A stretch of DNA of 64,000 nt from Novosphingobium subterraneum (GTDB taxonomy: Bacteria > Pseudomonadota > Alphaproteobacteria > Sphingomonadales > Sphingomonadaceae), in assembly GCF_000807925.1 (NCBI RefSeq), contig NZ_JRVC01000017.1, positions 52,856 to 116,855 of the forward strand, written 5' to 3'. Made by a program: the position numbers and the translations under genes. This document shows, one piece after another, positions 43,188 to 51,753 of the stretch; the first letter of the stretch is position 1, and the number at the start of each line of letters is the position of its first letter. The notes under the pieces are model-generated. The model was not told the DNA's origin. It was given only the letters and a program-made list of their open reading frames with translations, and made no database searches.

Positions 43188-43745
43188 TCAGACCTTGCCG
43201 AACCTGGCTTCGTAGGCGGCGGTATCGCCGCTGGCGAGAAGCTTGGCCTGCTCCACCCAGTTATCGCGCGTGGCGCGGCCGGCGAAAGTGCCAAGCTGGG
43301 CGTCGATCTTCGCGATGTCCTCATCTGTCCACGCTGCGATCTGGGCATAGCTGGTGACGCCAAGCGAGGCGAGCAGGGCCTTGAGCTTGGGGCCAACGCC
43401 CTTGATGCGGCCGAGGTCATCGCCGCCCTGCGGAGTAGGGGCAGGAGCAGAAACAGGCGCCGCCTCGACCACTTCCTCGGCAGCAGCAGCGGCGACGACT
43501 TCGCCGATCCCGGCCATGGTGCCAACGCCCGGAGGCGGCGTCACGAGGGCAGCAGCGCTTGGCGCATCGATCAGGGCCATGTTGCGGGCGGCCTTTTCGG
43601 CGCCATCCGAGAGGACGTCAGTGTATTCGCGCCGCTTTGGGGCTGGCCTGGCGCGACCCCACACCCACCACACCACGAACGCGACGAGAAGAACGATGCC
43701 CGCCAGCAGAATCTGGTTGGCTTCGAGCGATTGCAGCATCTGCAT
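43188..43745 (-). CDS. Membrane-anchored helix-hairpin-helix domain protein
   Basis: The 185-residue protein has an N-terminal membrane helix (ILLAGIVLLVAFVVWWVWG, residues 12-30), an Ala/Pro-rich linker (about 60-108) and a C-terminal HhH domain. The HhH domain reads DDLGRIKGVGPKLKALLASL, then GVTSYAQIAAWTDEDIAKID and RDNWVEQAKLLASG. This domain type occurs in many alphaproteobacterial inner-membrane proteins of unknown role and may bind DNA or RNA near the membrane. It precedes the flippase-gpsA-tsaD block on the opposite side of a 31-bp gap. Confidence 0.82.
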   Translation of the reverse strand: MQMLQSLEANQILLAGIVLLVAFVVWWVWGRARPAPKRREYTDVLSDGAEKAARNMALIDAPSAAALVTPPPGVGTMAGIGEVVAAAAAEEVVEAAPVSAPAPTPQGGDDLGRIKGVGPKLKALLASLGVTSYAQIAAWTDEDIAKIDAQLGTFAGRATRDNWVEQAKLLASGDTAAYEARFGKV

Positions 43746-43776
43746 GACCCCTTACGCGAAAATCTCAGCGACGATC

Positions 43777-45255
43777 TCAGGCCGGTTGCTGCTTGCGGAA
43801 CAGCACGCGGTCCTCGGGCCCGAACGCGCGGACCCACAACATGTAGCAGTAAATACCGAGAATTGCGGGAATTCCAACGGCCAGTTCGGCCCACTCGGGT
43901 GCCCAGGTCATCGCAACGCCCACAGCGATGGCGGGTACGATCGCCCAGGCAAGTCCCCAGCGCCAGTTGCTGATCGAATGGCCGAGAATGCCGGTCAGCA
44001 CCCGCGACTTCACCGCCGAGGAGAGGCCAAGCGAGATGGCGAGGGCCAGCGAAGCCGCGGCGGCCACGTACATCGGCCCCGGCGTCACCTGTCTGGCGAC
44101 GAGGATCAGGGCAATGGTCAGCACGGCCTGCAGCGCGATCGTGGCCAGGCTGATCCACAGGTTGCGCATGCGCGCCAAGTAGACCAGCGCCGCTTCGCTC
44201 ACCACCGCCTTGGACGCGACGACTTCGGCCACCAGCAGAAACACCAGCGCCGCCGTGCCGGAAACGAAAGCGGGACCGCCGAGGCCCATCAGCCCCTCGC
44301 CGGGAATGCCAAGCGCCAGCGCGATGCCGATCTGCGCCGCGCCGATCCAGAAGCCGACCTGGCAAACCTGCTTGGCGATCGCAGCGTAGTCCTTGTCCTT
44401 GACGCTGCGCGTGATCACGGGCCCAAGCACCGGCTCGAAGCTGGTCTTGAGCTTCTGCGGCAGCGAGGCGATCTGCTGGGCGAAGTAATAGATGCCGACC
44501 GGCGCCTCACCCACGAAGAAGCGCAGGATGAACACGTCGAGCTTGCGCGTGCCCCACTCCACGGCGTCTGCGCCTGCCAGCGGGATGTTGCGGCGAGCGA
44601 TCTGCCACAGCGGGCCGGGGCGCGGCTTCCACGCGCGCGGCAGTCCATAAGTGCGCAGCAGGACGAAGACCGCGACGCCCGTCGCCGCCCAGACCGAGGC
44701 GAGATAGGCGAGAGTGAGGCCGGAACTCGGCCAGATGAAATAGAATGCGCCTGCCGCGATGGAGATCGTCCACGGCTCGACCACGGAGCGGGCGCGAACC
44801 GTGGTCGCCACGTCGAAGCGGTAGGCAAGCGCCGCGAGGGCAAGGTCGCCGAGCGCGAGGCCGGGGATCGAGAGCACCAACAGGCGGTCGGCCAGCGTGA
44901 AATTGCCGCTGGGATACATCGATTGCGGAAACAGGTAGATCAGCGCGCCCATGCCGAGCGCCAGCGACATCGCCAGCAGAACCGCATCGCCGACCACGTT
45001 GGCGGGGTGCTCGTCGTTCTCGGCAAGGCGCTGGGCCAGGCCGCGCTTCTGGCCCAATGTCGCGAGCATCCCGGCAAATTCGACCATGACCAACGCGGAG
45101 GCGAAGCGCCCCATCGCTGGTGCGCCATAAAGACGGCTGGCGATGAACAGGAACGGGATGCGCGCGAGAAGACGCAGCAGGAAGCCGAGGAAATTCGTCC
45201 GCCCGCCCTTGGCCAGCGCGGCGATATCCTGTTGCGGGGGCTTGGCTTCAGACAA
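43777..45255 (-). CDS. Polysaccharide flippase of the MATE/Wzx-like superfamily
   Basis: The 492-residue polytopic protein has about 12-14 membrane helices and the pattern of oligosaccharide flippases: GRTNFLGFLLRLLARIPFLFIASRLYG, KLDVFILRFFVGEAPVGIYYFAQQI, then LPQKLKTSFEPVLGPVI. It likely moves lipid-linked sugar repeat units across the inner membrane. The start is TTG 45255, 8 nt inside the end of gpsA. No nearby ATG would keep the first helix. It could be the exporter for sugars made by the 19930-24918 cluster, but it is 19 kb away. Confidence 0.8.
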   Translation of the reverse strand: MSEAKPPQQDIAALAKGGRTNFLGFLLRLLARIPFLFIASRLYGAPAMGRFASALVMVEFAGMLATLGQKRGLAQRLAENDEHPANVVGDAVLLAMSLALGMGALIYLFPQSMYPSGNFTLADRLLVLSIPGLALGDLALAALAYRFDVATTVRARSVVEPWTISIAAGAFYFIWPSSGLTLAYLASVWAATGVAVFVLLRTYGLPRAWKPRPGPLWQIARRNIPLAGADAVEWGTRKLDVFILRFFVGEAPVGIYYFAQQIASLPQKLKTSFEPVLGPVITRSVKDKDYAAIAKQVCQVGFWIGAAQIGIALALGIPGEGLMGLGGPAFVSGTAALVFLLVAEVVASKAVVSEAALVYLARMRNLWISLATIALQAVLTIALILVARQVTPGPMYVAAAASLALAISLGLSSAVKSRVLTGILGHSISNWRWGLAWAIVPAIAVGVAMTWAPEWAELAVGIPAILGIYCYMLWVRAFGPEDRVLFRKQQPA

Positions 45256-46243
45256 GGACTGTTTCCGCCTTGAGCGGGCGCGACAGCAATCCTGCGACGA
45301 CGTCCCGCGCCGGGGCAGCGCCTTCGAGCAGGGTCACCACCGCCTCGACGATCGGCATGGAGATATCCCGGTTGCGCGCGATTTCGGCGAGGACCGGCGC
45401 GGTGAAGGCGCCTTCGGCCACCGAGTTCCTTGCGCCCAGCACATCGGCCGCGCTGGCGCCCTCGCCCAGCGCCTTGCCGAGCGAGAAGTTGCGGCTGGAG
45501 GTGGACGAGCAGGTCAGCACGAGGTCTCCCAGGCCCGAAAGGCCGGACAGCGTTTCCGCCCGCGCGCCCAGAGCCAGGCCGAAGCGCTGCATCTCGGCAA
45601 AGCCACGGCTGATCAGCGCTGCACGGGCGTTCTGGCCGAGGCCGAGGCCATCAACCACGCCGCAGGCAATGGCGAGGACGTTCTTCACTGCGCCGCCGAT
45701 TTCGGCACCGGCCACATCGTCGGAGTAATAGGGCCGGAAGGTCGGGCGGGCGATGGCGGCGGAAAGCCGCTGCCACTGCGCTTCGCCGCCTTCGCAGGCG
45801 AGCGTCACGGCGGTGGGCAGGCCGGCTGCCACCTCGTGCGCGAAAGTCGGGCCTGACAGGACGGCAATCTGCGCACCCGGCGCCGCATCACGCGCGACAT
45901 CAGCCATCAGACGCCCTGTCCCGGCCTCTATGCCCTTGGAACAGAGCACGACGTCACCGCTCTTGCGGCCCATCGCGCCGAGCACGCTGGCCAGAAACTG
46001 CGCCGGGGTGACCATCAGCAGGACTGGCAGGGACGCCATTTCGGCAAGGTCGCTCGTGGCGCGGACCGAGGGCGCAAGCCGTGCCGAGGGCAGGAACAGG
46101 CTGTTGGTGCGGCTGGCGTTGATTTCCTCGACCAATTCGGCCTCGCGCGCCCAGAGCAGGACTTCGCGGCCGTCGCTTGCCAGCATCTGGGCGAGTGCGG
46201 TGCCCCATGCGCCTGCGCCAACGACACCTACACCAGCGGTCAT
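45248..46243 (-). CDS. gpsA: Glycerol-3-phosphate dehydrogenase [NAD(P)+]
   Basis: GpsA makes sn-glycerol 3-phosphate from DHAP for phospholipid synthesis. The 331-residue protein has the Rossmann motif [17 protein letters not shown] and the [19 protein letters not shown] segment. The catalytic Lys is in [21 protein letters not shown], and the substrate-binding [18 protein letters not shown] also fits. Its ATG overlaps the tsaD stop by 4 nt (ATGA), and its stop overlaps the flippase start. This tsaD-gpsA order is common in alphaproteobacteria. Confidence 0.96.
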   Translation of the reverse strand: MTAGVGVVGAGAWGTALAQMLASDGREVLLWAREAELVEEINASRTNSLFLPSARLAPSVRATSDLAEMASLPVLLMVTPAQFLASVLGAMGRKSGDVVLCSKGIEAGTGRLMADVARDAAPGAQIAVLSGPTFAHEVAAGLPTAVTLACEGGEAQWQRLSAAIARPTFRPYYSDDVAGAEIGGAVKNVLAIACGVVDGLGLGQNARAALISRGFAEMQRFGLALGARAETLSGLSGLGDLVLTCSSTSSRNFSLGKALGEGASAADVLGARNSVAEGAFTAPVLAEIARNRDISMPIVEAVVTLLEGAAPARDVVAGLLSRPLKAETVLV

Positions 46244-47385
46244 GCCTTTACCCCTGCGCCACGCACCGGCGCGGCATTATCGTCGAGCGGCCAGCGCGGG
46301 CGCGCTGCCACGTCGAGCGGGTCGGTATATCCCAGAGCGAAGCGCTCAGCGCCAGCCCAGCCGATCATCGCGGCATTGTCTGTGCACAGTTTCGGCGGCG
46401 GGGCGACCAGCGGCAGGCCATGTTCGGCAGCCAGAGCCTCAAGCGCGCCGCGCAGCGCCGCGTTGGCGGCAACGCCACCTGCAACGACCAATGCCGTCAT
46501 CCCGGGCGCAGCGGTGGCGAGCGCAATGCGCGTGCGATCGATCACGCAATCGAGCGCGGCCTGCTGGAACGAGGCGGCGATGTCGGCATCGCTGTAGGGC
46601 TGGCGGCCTTCGACAGGCTCAGGCCGAGCGGGGTTTTGAGTTTCGGGATTCGCCTCAGACCGCTCATCCTGAGCCTGTCGAAGGAAGGTCCGCTGCGCGT
46701 CCTTGGCCCGCATCACCGCGCTCTTTAGCCCGGCGAAGGAGAAGTGCGGCTCGCCGCTTCCCACCAGCGGGCGCGGCAGCGGCACGGCCTTGGGGTTGCC
46801 CTCGCGCGCCAGCCGCTCGACCGCGGGGCCACCGGGATAGCCCAGGCCGAGGATCTTCGCGGTCTTGTCGAACGCTTCGCCCAGCGCATCGTCGATGGTG
46901 GTGGCAAGGCGGCGATATTGGCCGACACCTGCGACTTCGAGAATCTGGCAGTGCCCGCCCGAAACCAGCAGCAGCAGGTACGGGTATTGCAGCGACGGAT
47001 CGGCGAGGCGCGGTGAAAGCGCGTGGCCTTCAAGGTGGTTCACCGCGACCAGCGGCTTGTCCGCCGCCATAGCCAGCGCCTTGGCGGTGACGAGGCCGAC
47101 CATCACGCCGCCGATCAGGCCGGGGCCTGCGGTTGCCGCAATCGCATCGACATCATCGAGCGTCATGCCTGCATCGGCCAGTACCGCCTCGACCATCGGG
47201 CCCAGCACTTCGACATGCGCGCGGGCCGCGATTTCCGGTACGACACCACCGTAGGGGCGATGAGCTTCGTCTTGTGAAGCAATGCGTTGCGCAACGATGC
47301 GCGCAGCCAACGTCGTGCCATTGCCGTCAATCACCGCGGCAGCGGTTTCATCGCAGCTGGATTCTATGCCAAGGATCAGGGCCAT
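46240..47385 (-). CDS. tsaD: tRNA N6-adenosine threonylcarbamoyltransferase TsaD with palindromic insert
   Basis: TsaD completes t6A37 in tRNAs reading ANN codons and is essential in most bacteria. The 381-residue protein starts [20 protein letters not shown], has the metal-binding [30 protein letters not shown] and [17 protein letters not shown] 47385 has a GAGGAAAG ribosome site. It is about 40 residues longer than E. coli TsaD. Most of the excess is a 26-codon insert ([14 protein letters not shown]...RPEPVEGR), which is a translated palindromic repeat. The frame is open far upstream but antisense to hemC. Confidence 0.96.
   Translation of the reverse strand: MALILGIESSCDETAAAVIDGNGTTLAARIVAQRIASQDEAHRPYGGVVPEIAARAHVEVLGPMVEAVLADAGMTLDDVDAIAATAGPGLIGGVMVGLVTAKALAMAADKPLVAVNHLEGHALSPRLADPSLQYPYLLLLVSGGHCQILEVAGVGQYRRLATTIDDALGEAFDKTAKILGLGYPGGPAVERLAREGNPKAVPLPRPLVGSGEPHFSFAGLKSAVMRAKDAQRTFLRQAQDERSEANPETQNPARPEPVEGRQPYSDADIAASFQQAALDCVIDRTRIALATAAPGMTALVVAGGVAANAALRGALEALAAEHGLPLVAPPPKLCTDNAAMIGWAGAERFALGYTDPLDVAARPRWPLDDNAAPVRGAGVKA
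46607..46684. repeat. Palindromic repeat element inserted in frame in tsaD
   Basis: The arms CCTTCGACAGGCTCAGG (46607-46623) and CCTGAGCCTGTCGAAGG (46668-46684) are a perfect 17-bp inverted repeat. The similarity extends to 25 bp per arm with two mismatches. The whole is 78 bp, exactly 26 codons, so the tsaD frame is kept. The CTTCGACAGGCTCAGG sequence is a known type of dispersed repeat in sphingomonads. Confidence 0.92.
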
Positions 47386-47430
47386 CTGGCGCTTTCCTCT
47401 AATGATAATCCCCGTTACGGCAAGCAAAGC

Positions 47431-48366
47431 ATGAACACAGCCACTCCCCAGAAGCCGCTGAGGCTCGGAACCCGCCGCTCCCCGCTCGCCATGGCTCAGG
47501 CGGAGGAAACCCGCGAGCGACTGTGCGCCGCCCATGGTTGGGACCAAAGCATGGTCGAAATCGTGCCGGTCACCGCCAGCGGCGACAAGATCCTCGACCG
47601 GCCGCTGGCCGAGATCGGCGGCAAGGCGCTGTGGACAAAGGAACTCGACGCCTGGCTGTTCGAAGGTGAAATCGACTTCGCGGTCCATTCGATGAAGGAC
47701 GTGGAAACGCTGCGGCCTGAACAATTCTGCATCGCCGCCGTTCTTCCCCGCGCCGACGTGCGTGACGTGCTGGTTGGTGCGGCCTCCATCCATGCCATTC
47801 CGCCCGGCGCGCGCGTCGGCACCAGCGCGCCGCGCCGCGCCGCGCAGATGCTTCACGCCCGGCCGGACCTCAAGATCGTCGGCTTTCGCGGCAATGTCGC
47901 CACGCGGCTGGCCAAGCTGCAGGCGGACGAGGCGGACGTGACATTGCTTGCCGCCGCGGGCCTGCAGCGCCTGGGCGAGACCGGCGTCGGCACGCCGCTG
48001 TCGGAGTTCGAGTGGCTTCCTGCCCCGGCGCAAGGCGCGATCGGCATCGAATGCCTGGTGGCCAGCGATGCCGTGCGCGGCTGGCTTGCAGCCATCGACG
48101 ACAGGCCGACGCATGAGGCGGTGCTGGCGGAGCGCGCGCTGCTGGCGGCACTGGGCGGCAATTGCCACAGCCCGATTGCGGTGCTGACGACGCATCACGA
48201 AAGCTCGCTCACCGTGCGCGCCGCGATCTACAGCCCGGACGGAGCAGAACGGATCGAGGCGAGCGAGACGTTCGCGCCTGCCGACCCTGAAGGGCCGAAG
48301 CGGCTGGCGCATCGCCTGCTGTCAGAGGCGCCGGAATCGGTAACGGTGCACTTCTCCGGCGCATGA
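47431..48366 (+). CDS. hemC: Hydroxymethylbilane synthase (porphobilinogen deaminase)
   Basis: HemC links four porphobilinogens into hydroxymethylbilane in heme synthesis. The 311-residue protein has [16 protein letters not shown] at the N-terminus, [26 protein letters not shown], and the dipyrromethane cofactor Cys245 in [14 protein letters not shown] 47431 gives the standard start, and the frame is open upstream into tsaD. The gap to the divergent tsaD start is only 45 bp. The stop overlaps hemD (ATGA). Confidence 0.96.
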   Translation: MNTATPQKPLRLGTRRSPLAMAQAEETRERLCAAHGWDQSMVEIVPVTASGDKILDRPLAEIGGKALWTKELDAWLFEGEIDFAVHSMKDVETLRPEQFCIAAVLPRADVRDVLVGAASIHAIPPGARVGTSAPRRAAQMLHARPDLKIVGFRGNVATRLAKLQADEADVTLLAAAGLQRLGETGVGTPLSEFEWLPAPAQGAIGIECLVASDAVRGWLAAIDDRPTHEAVLAERALLAALGGNCHSPIAVLTTHHESSLTVRAAIYSPDGAERIEASETFAPADPEGPKRLAHRLLSEAPESVTVHFSGA

Positions 48367-49040
48367 GCTTGCCGCTGGTGGTGATCCGGCCCGAGCCGGG
48401 GAATGCGACGACCTGCGCGGCGGCGCGCGCGTTGGGGCTGGAACCTGTCGCAGCGCCGCTTTTCGAGATCGAGCCGGTGGACTGGGAAGTGCCGGACGAG
48501 CGCTTTGACGCCATCCTTGCCGGCAGCGCCAACGTGTTCCGCCATGGCGGGGCAAGCTTGGCGGCCTTCGCGGAGGTGCCGGTGATCGCGGTGGGGGAAA
48601 CGACGGCGGCGGCGGCACGATCTGCCGGCTTTGTCGTTTCGCGCATCGGCGAAGGCGGGTTGCAGCCGGTGGTCGCCACGCTGCCGCCGGGGAATTACAT
48701 CCGAATCGCAGGTGAAGATCGCGTGACACTGACCCCGCCCGAAGAGGTGCGAATCGTCACGGTTGTAACTTACGCGTCCCGGAAACGGGCAGTTCCTGCA
48801 GCGCTTGAACTGGCGTTGGAGCGCGGTGCGGTGGTGCTGCTGCACTCGGGCGAAGCTGCCCGCCATTTCGCCCAGGAATGCGAAAGACTTGGAATCTGCA
48901 AGGAAAGTCTCCATCTTGCCTGCTTGGCCCCACGCATAGCGGAACTCGCTGGCAATGGCTGGGGCACAGTCGCAGTGGCTGCCGGCAGGACCGACAAGGA
49001 GGTTCTGGAACTCGGCGCGCGGATGTGCCAGACAGTGTGA
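48363..49040 (+). CDS. hemD: Uroporphyrinogen-III synthase
   Basis: HemD closes and inverts ring D to give uroporphyrinogen III. The 225-residue protein is a two-domain HemD: VVIRPEPGNATTCAAARALG, FDAILAGSANVFRHGG, VPVIAVGETTAAAARSAGF, then VLLHSGEAARHFAQE and GTVAVAAGRTDKEVLEL. HemD is poorly conserved, but order and the 4-nt overlap with hemC make it certain. The third gene of the set follows 29 nt later. Confidence 0.92.
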   Translation: MSLPLVVIRPEPGNATTCAAARALGLEPVAAPLFEIEPVDWEVPDERFDAILAGSANVFRHGGASLAAFAEVPVIAVGETTAAAARSAGFVVSRIGEGGLQPVVATLPPGNYIRIAGEDRVTLTPPEEVRIVTVVTYASRKRAVPAALELALERGAVVLLHSGEAARHFAQECERLGICKESLHLACLAPRIAELAGNGWGTVAVAAGRTDKEVLELGARMCQTV

Positions 49041-49069
49041 CATCGGGGCGACAGGACAAGCGAAAACGC

Positions 49070-50005
49070 ATGGAGGATCTGGTTTACAGCGCGCGGGGGC
49101 AAAGCCCGCGAAGGAGCGGCATAGGCGGCCGCGGCATCGCTGCGCTGGTCGCCGGGTGCCTGCTGGCGGGTGCTGCCGGAGCAGCGTGGCTCGGATGGCA
49201 TAACGGCCTGATCGACGTGCGCATGGACGGCTCGGGCCTGCCGCAGCTGGTTACTTCCCCCACCACGGAACCCGCCCCCGGCCCCTCGGCCGCCGAAACG
49301 GCCGCAGCGCAGGCGCAGATCGGCGCGCAGATTGACAACACCGCCGCCAAGATCGCCATGCTCGAACAGCGGCTGGCCGAACTGAACCAGCAGGCCATCG
49401 CGGCATCGGGCAATGCCACCCACGCCGAATCGCTGCTGCTCGCTTTCGCCGCGCGCCGCGCACTGGAGCGCGGCCAGCCGCTCGGCTGGATCGAAGCGCA
49501 GTTGCGCGCGCGCTTCGGCACCACGCAGGGCGCGGCGGTGGACCGGGTGATTGCCGCAGGCTCCGCGCCGGTGACGCTCGCCCAGCTTGGCGAACAGTTC
49601 GAACTGCTCGCACCCGAGCTGGTCGGCGGCAAGGCGAACGAAGGCACGTTCGACTGGCTCGGCCGCCAGCTGTCAGACCTCTTCGTAATCCGTCACGACG
49701 ATTCCCCCTCGCCCGCGCCGGAAAGCCGCCTGCAACGCACCCGCGCCTTCCTCGCCGGCGGCAAGATCGAAGCCGCCGCCGCCGAAGTCGAAAAGATGCC
49801 CGGCCACGACGCTGCCGCCGACTGGCTGGTGCGCGCCCGTGATTACATGGCGACACAGCGCGCGCTCGATCAGCTGGAAGCAGCAGCGCTGATGGGCGCG
49901 CAGCCGGTTGCCGCACCCGCGCCCACGGTTGCGCCTGACCCGACGGCGAGCGCTTCGCCTGCAGTGCCGCCGCTGCCTCCGGCGGGGTCCACGCCGCAGA
50001 TTTGA
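49070..50005 (+). CDS. Mitofilin/HemX-like inner membrane protein
   Basis: The 311-residue protein has a cytoplasmic N-terminus, one membrane helix (GIAALVAGCLLAGAAGAAWLG, about residues 26-46), a coiled coil (KIAMLEQRLAELNQQAIA) and a helical periplasmic domain, ending in a Pro/Ala-rich tail. This is the COG4223/mitofilin-like protein usually found after hemD in alphaproteobacteria. In some species the related protein affects membrane shape, but its role is open. ATG 49070 is chosen because the upstream frame overlaps hemD. Confidence 0.8.
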   Translation: MEDLVYSARGQSPRRSGIGGRGIAALVAGCLLAGAAGAAWLGWHNGLIDVRMDGSGLPQLVTSPTTEPAPGPSAAETAAAQAQIGAQIDNTAAKIAMLEQRLAELNQQAIAASGNATHAESLLLAFAARRALERGQPLGWIEAQLRARFGTTQGAAVDRVIAAGSAPVTLAQLGEQFELLAPELVGGKANEGTFDWLGRQLSDLFVIRHDDSPSPAPESRLQRTRAFLAGGKIEAAAAEVEKMPGHDAAADWLVRARDYMATQRALDQLEAAALMGAQPVAAPAPTVAPDPTASASPAVPPLPPAGSTPQI

Positions 50006-50137
50006 GTGGTAGGTTAAGGGCGGTGATTGGCGCGGTCTTCTCTCCCGGGATTTGCGCCAAGCGTCGTCGTCGCTGAGACGACACAATTGGGGACATTGGC
50101 CTACAACCTACAACGGTGAACAGACTTAGAGGTTGCG

Positions 50138-50365
50138 ATGTCGAAGTCAGCACAACAACGGTGGAGCGATCACCGAGATCGCATTCTCGAGAACATCGGC
50201 AGTCGTAAGATTGCCCGCGTGGAGATCCCAGGTTGGCAGCCGGTGAGCTTTGACGAGGGCATGCGCTGGCTCCAAGCAACGCACTATGAGGGCTTCAAGG
50301 CAGATCATAACTTGCTCGCCAACGGTGAAGCTTTGATTCTGCAATTACGTAGCTGGGAAGAATAG
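50138..50365 (+). CDS. Small hypothetical protein
   Basis: A 75-residue charged, soluble protein without a recognised family (SKSAQQRWSDHRDRILENIG at the start, ILQLRSWEE at the end). ATG 50138 has a weak AGAGG ribosome site. Base composition is less GC-rich than its neighbours. The 132 bp before it hold no gene. It lies just before the repeat pair at 50408, similar to the orphan protein beside the element at 36359. Confidence 0.5.
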   Translation: MSKSAQQRWSDHRDRILENIGSRKIARVEIPGWQPVSFDEGMRWLQATHYEGFKADHNLLANGEALILQLRSWEE

Positions 50366-50407
50366 CGTCGGTTTGCGCTCCAAACCGCAGCATCAGATAC
50401 CCAAAAC

Positions 50408-50501
50408 CCGTCGTCCCGGACTTGATCCGGGACTTGGCTTTTCTTCTTCGGCGCTGGGCTGGAAAGAAAAGCCAAGCCCCGTGTCGAGCACGGGGCGACG
50501 G
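50408..50501. repeat. REPIN-like inverted repeat pair, locus C
   Basis: The left arm (50408-50445, starts CCGTCGTCCCGGACTTGATC) and right arm (50464-50501, ends GCACGGGGCGACGG) are inverted copies. Their inner ends CTTGGCTTTTCTT and AAGAAAAGCCAAG are perfectly complementary. They are 18 bp apart and 94 bp in total. The pair belongs to the same family as loci A and B but with a variant inner tail. It sits between the small hypothetical gene and the end of the ubiH-type gene. Confidence 0.87.
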
Positions 50502-50535
50502 TTAGGTGGTCATCCGCGGCGCAACGCCGCCAACA

Positions 50536-51753
50536 TCACGCCGCCCGCAGCAGCTTGGGCAGGTCGCCGCTCATGCCGCGCGCTTCGTCCATGAACCAGC
50601 GCTTCAGCGGCGCCGCGCGCTGCACGCCGGCCATGCCGAGGCGGCGGACTGCCGAGGGGAGCTTGCCGGGGATGCCGAACAGGCGGGTCAGCACATCCGT
50701 TGCCGTGGCCACCATGAAGGTATCGGCCGCGCGCCAGCGTTCGTAGCGGGCGAGGAGTTGCGCGTCGCCTACGTCGAGACCCAGGCGCACGCCGTCCGAC
50801 AGCACCTCGACCAGTGCCGCGACATCGCGCAGGCCGACGTTGAGGCCCTGCCCCGCGATCGGGTGCATGCCGTGCGCGGCATCGCCGACCAGCGCCAGCC
50901 GGTCCTCCACGATGCGCGCGGTGTGGTGGAAATTGAGCGGATAGGACGAGCGCGGGCTGGCCAATTCGATCTTGCCGAAGATGCCGTGCATGCGGCTGGC
51001 GACTTCATTCAGGAACATCGCCTCTGGCATGGCCAGCACGGCGGCGGCGTCCTTCTCGGCCACGGTCCAGACCAGCGCCGAACGATGCTTGCCATTTTCA
51101 TCAAGCAGCGGCAGCAGCGCGAAGGGGCCCGCCGGGTAGAACACTTCCCACGCGACGTTGCCGTGCGGCTTCTCGTGCGTCAGCCCAGCGATGATCGCGC
51201 GGTGGCCGTAGTCCCACTTGGCGGGCGTGAACCCGGCCTCGTCGCGCGTCGGGCTCTTGCGCCCTTCGGCTGCGACCATGAGCCGCCCCTTGAGCAGGCG
51301 GCCATCGGAGAGCGTGACCGAAACGCCGTGTTCGCCGCGCTCGCGGGCAACCACGTGGCTGTTGGGGTGGAAGGTGATTGCCTCTTCGCGCGCGGCCACG
51401 CCGTACATCGCAATGCGCAGATCGCGGTTGGCGTACATGCGACCGAGCGAGCCATCCCCCTCGCCCGGCTTGAAGTCGATCCGGCCCGGCTTCATCCCGT
51501 CGGTCACCGCGATGGATTCAATCGGGCAGCCCTTGGGCGCCAGTTGCTCGGCCATGCCGAGGTTGGTGTAGAGGTTCCAGCTGGCAGTCGAGATTGCCGA
51601 GGCGCGGCCGTCAAAGCCTTCGGCGGTCTGCGCCGCAGGGTCGGAATTGTCGACCACGTGGGAGGTGATTCCCGCCTTGGCGAGGCCGATGGCGAGCGTC
51701 ATGCCCACCAGACCACCACCCAGAATAACGACGTCTGCCTGCGACTCGTTCAC
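50536..51753 (-). CDS. FAD-dependent ubiquinone biosynthesis hydroxylase (UbiH/UbiF family)
   Basis: A flavoprotein monooxygenase of the ubiquinone-ring hydroxylase family. The FAD motif is VVILGGGLVGMTLAIGLAKAG. The DG-type loop, and the second FAD motif LALVGDAAHGMHPIAGQGLNVGLRD, are typical. From GTG 51753, which overlaps the phosphatase stop (GTGA) and has GGAG 7 nt upstream, it is 405 residues. ATG 51768 is an alternative. Which ring position it hydroxylates cannot be told from the sequence. Confidence 0.88.
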   Translation of the reverse strand: MNESQADVVILGGGLVGMTLAIGLAKAGITSHVVDNSDPAAQTAEGFDGRASAISTASWNLYTNLGMAEQLAPKGCPIESIAVTDGMKPGRIDFKPGEGDGSLGRMYANRDLRIAMYGVAAREEAITFHPNSHVVARERGEHGVSVTLSDGRLLKGRLMVAAEGRKSPTRDEAGFTPAKWDYGHRAIIAGLTHEKPHGNVAWEVFYPAGPFALLPLLDENGKHRSALVWTVAEKDAAAVLAMPEAMFLNEVASRMHGIFGKIELASPRSSYPLNFHHTARIVEDRLALVGDAAHGMHPIAGQGLNVGLRDVAALVEVLSDGVRLGLDVGDAQLLARYERWRAADTFMVATATDVLTRLFGIPGKLPSAVRRLGMAGVQRAAPLKRWFMDEARGMSGDLPKLLRAA

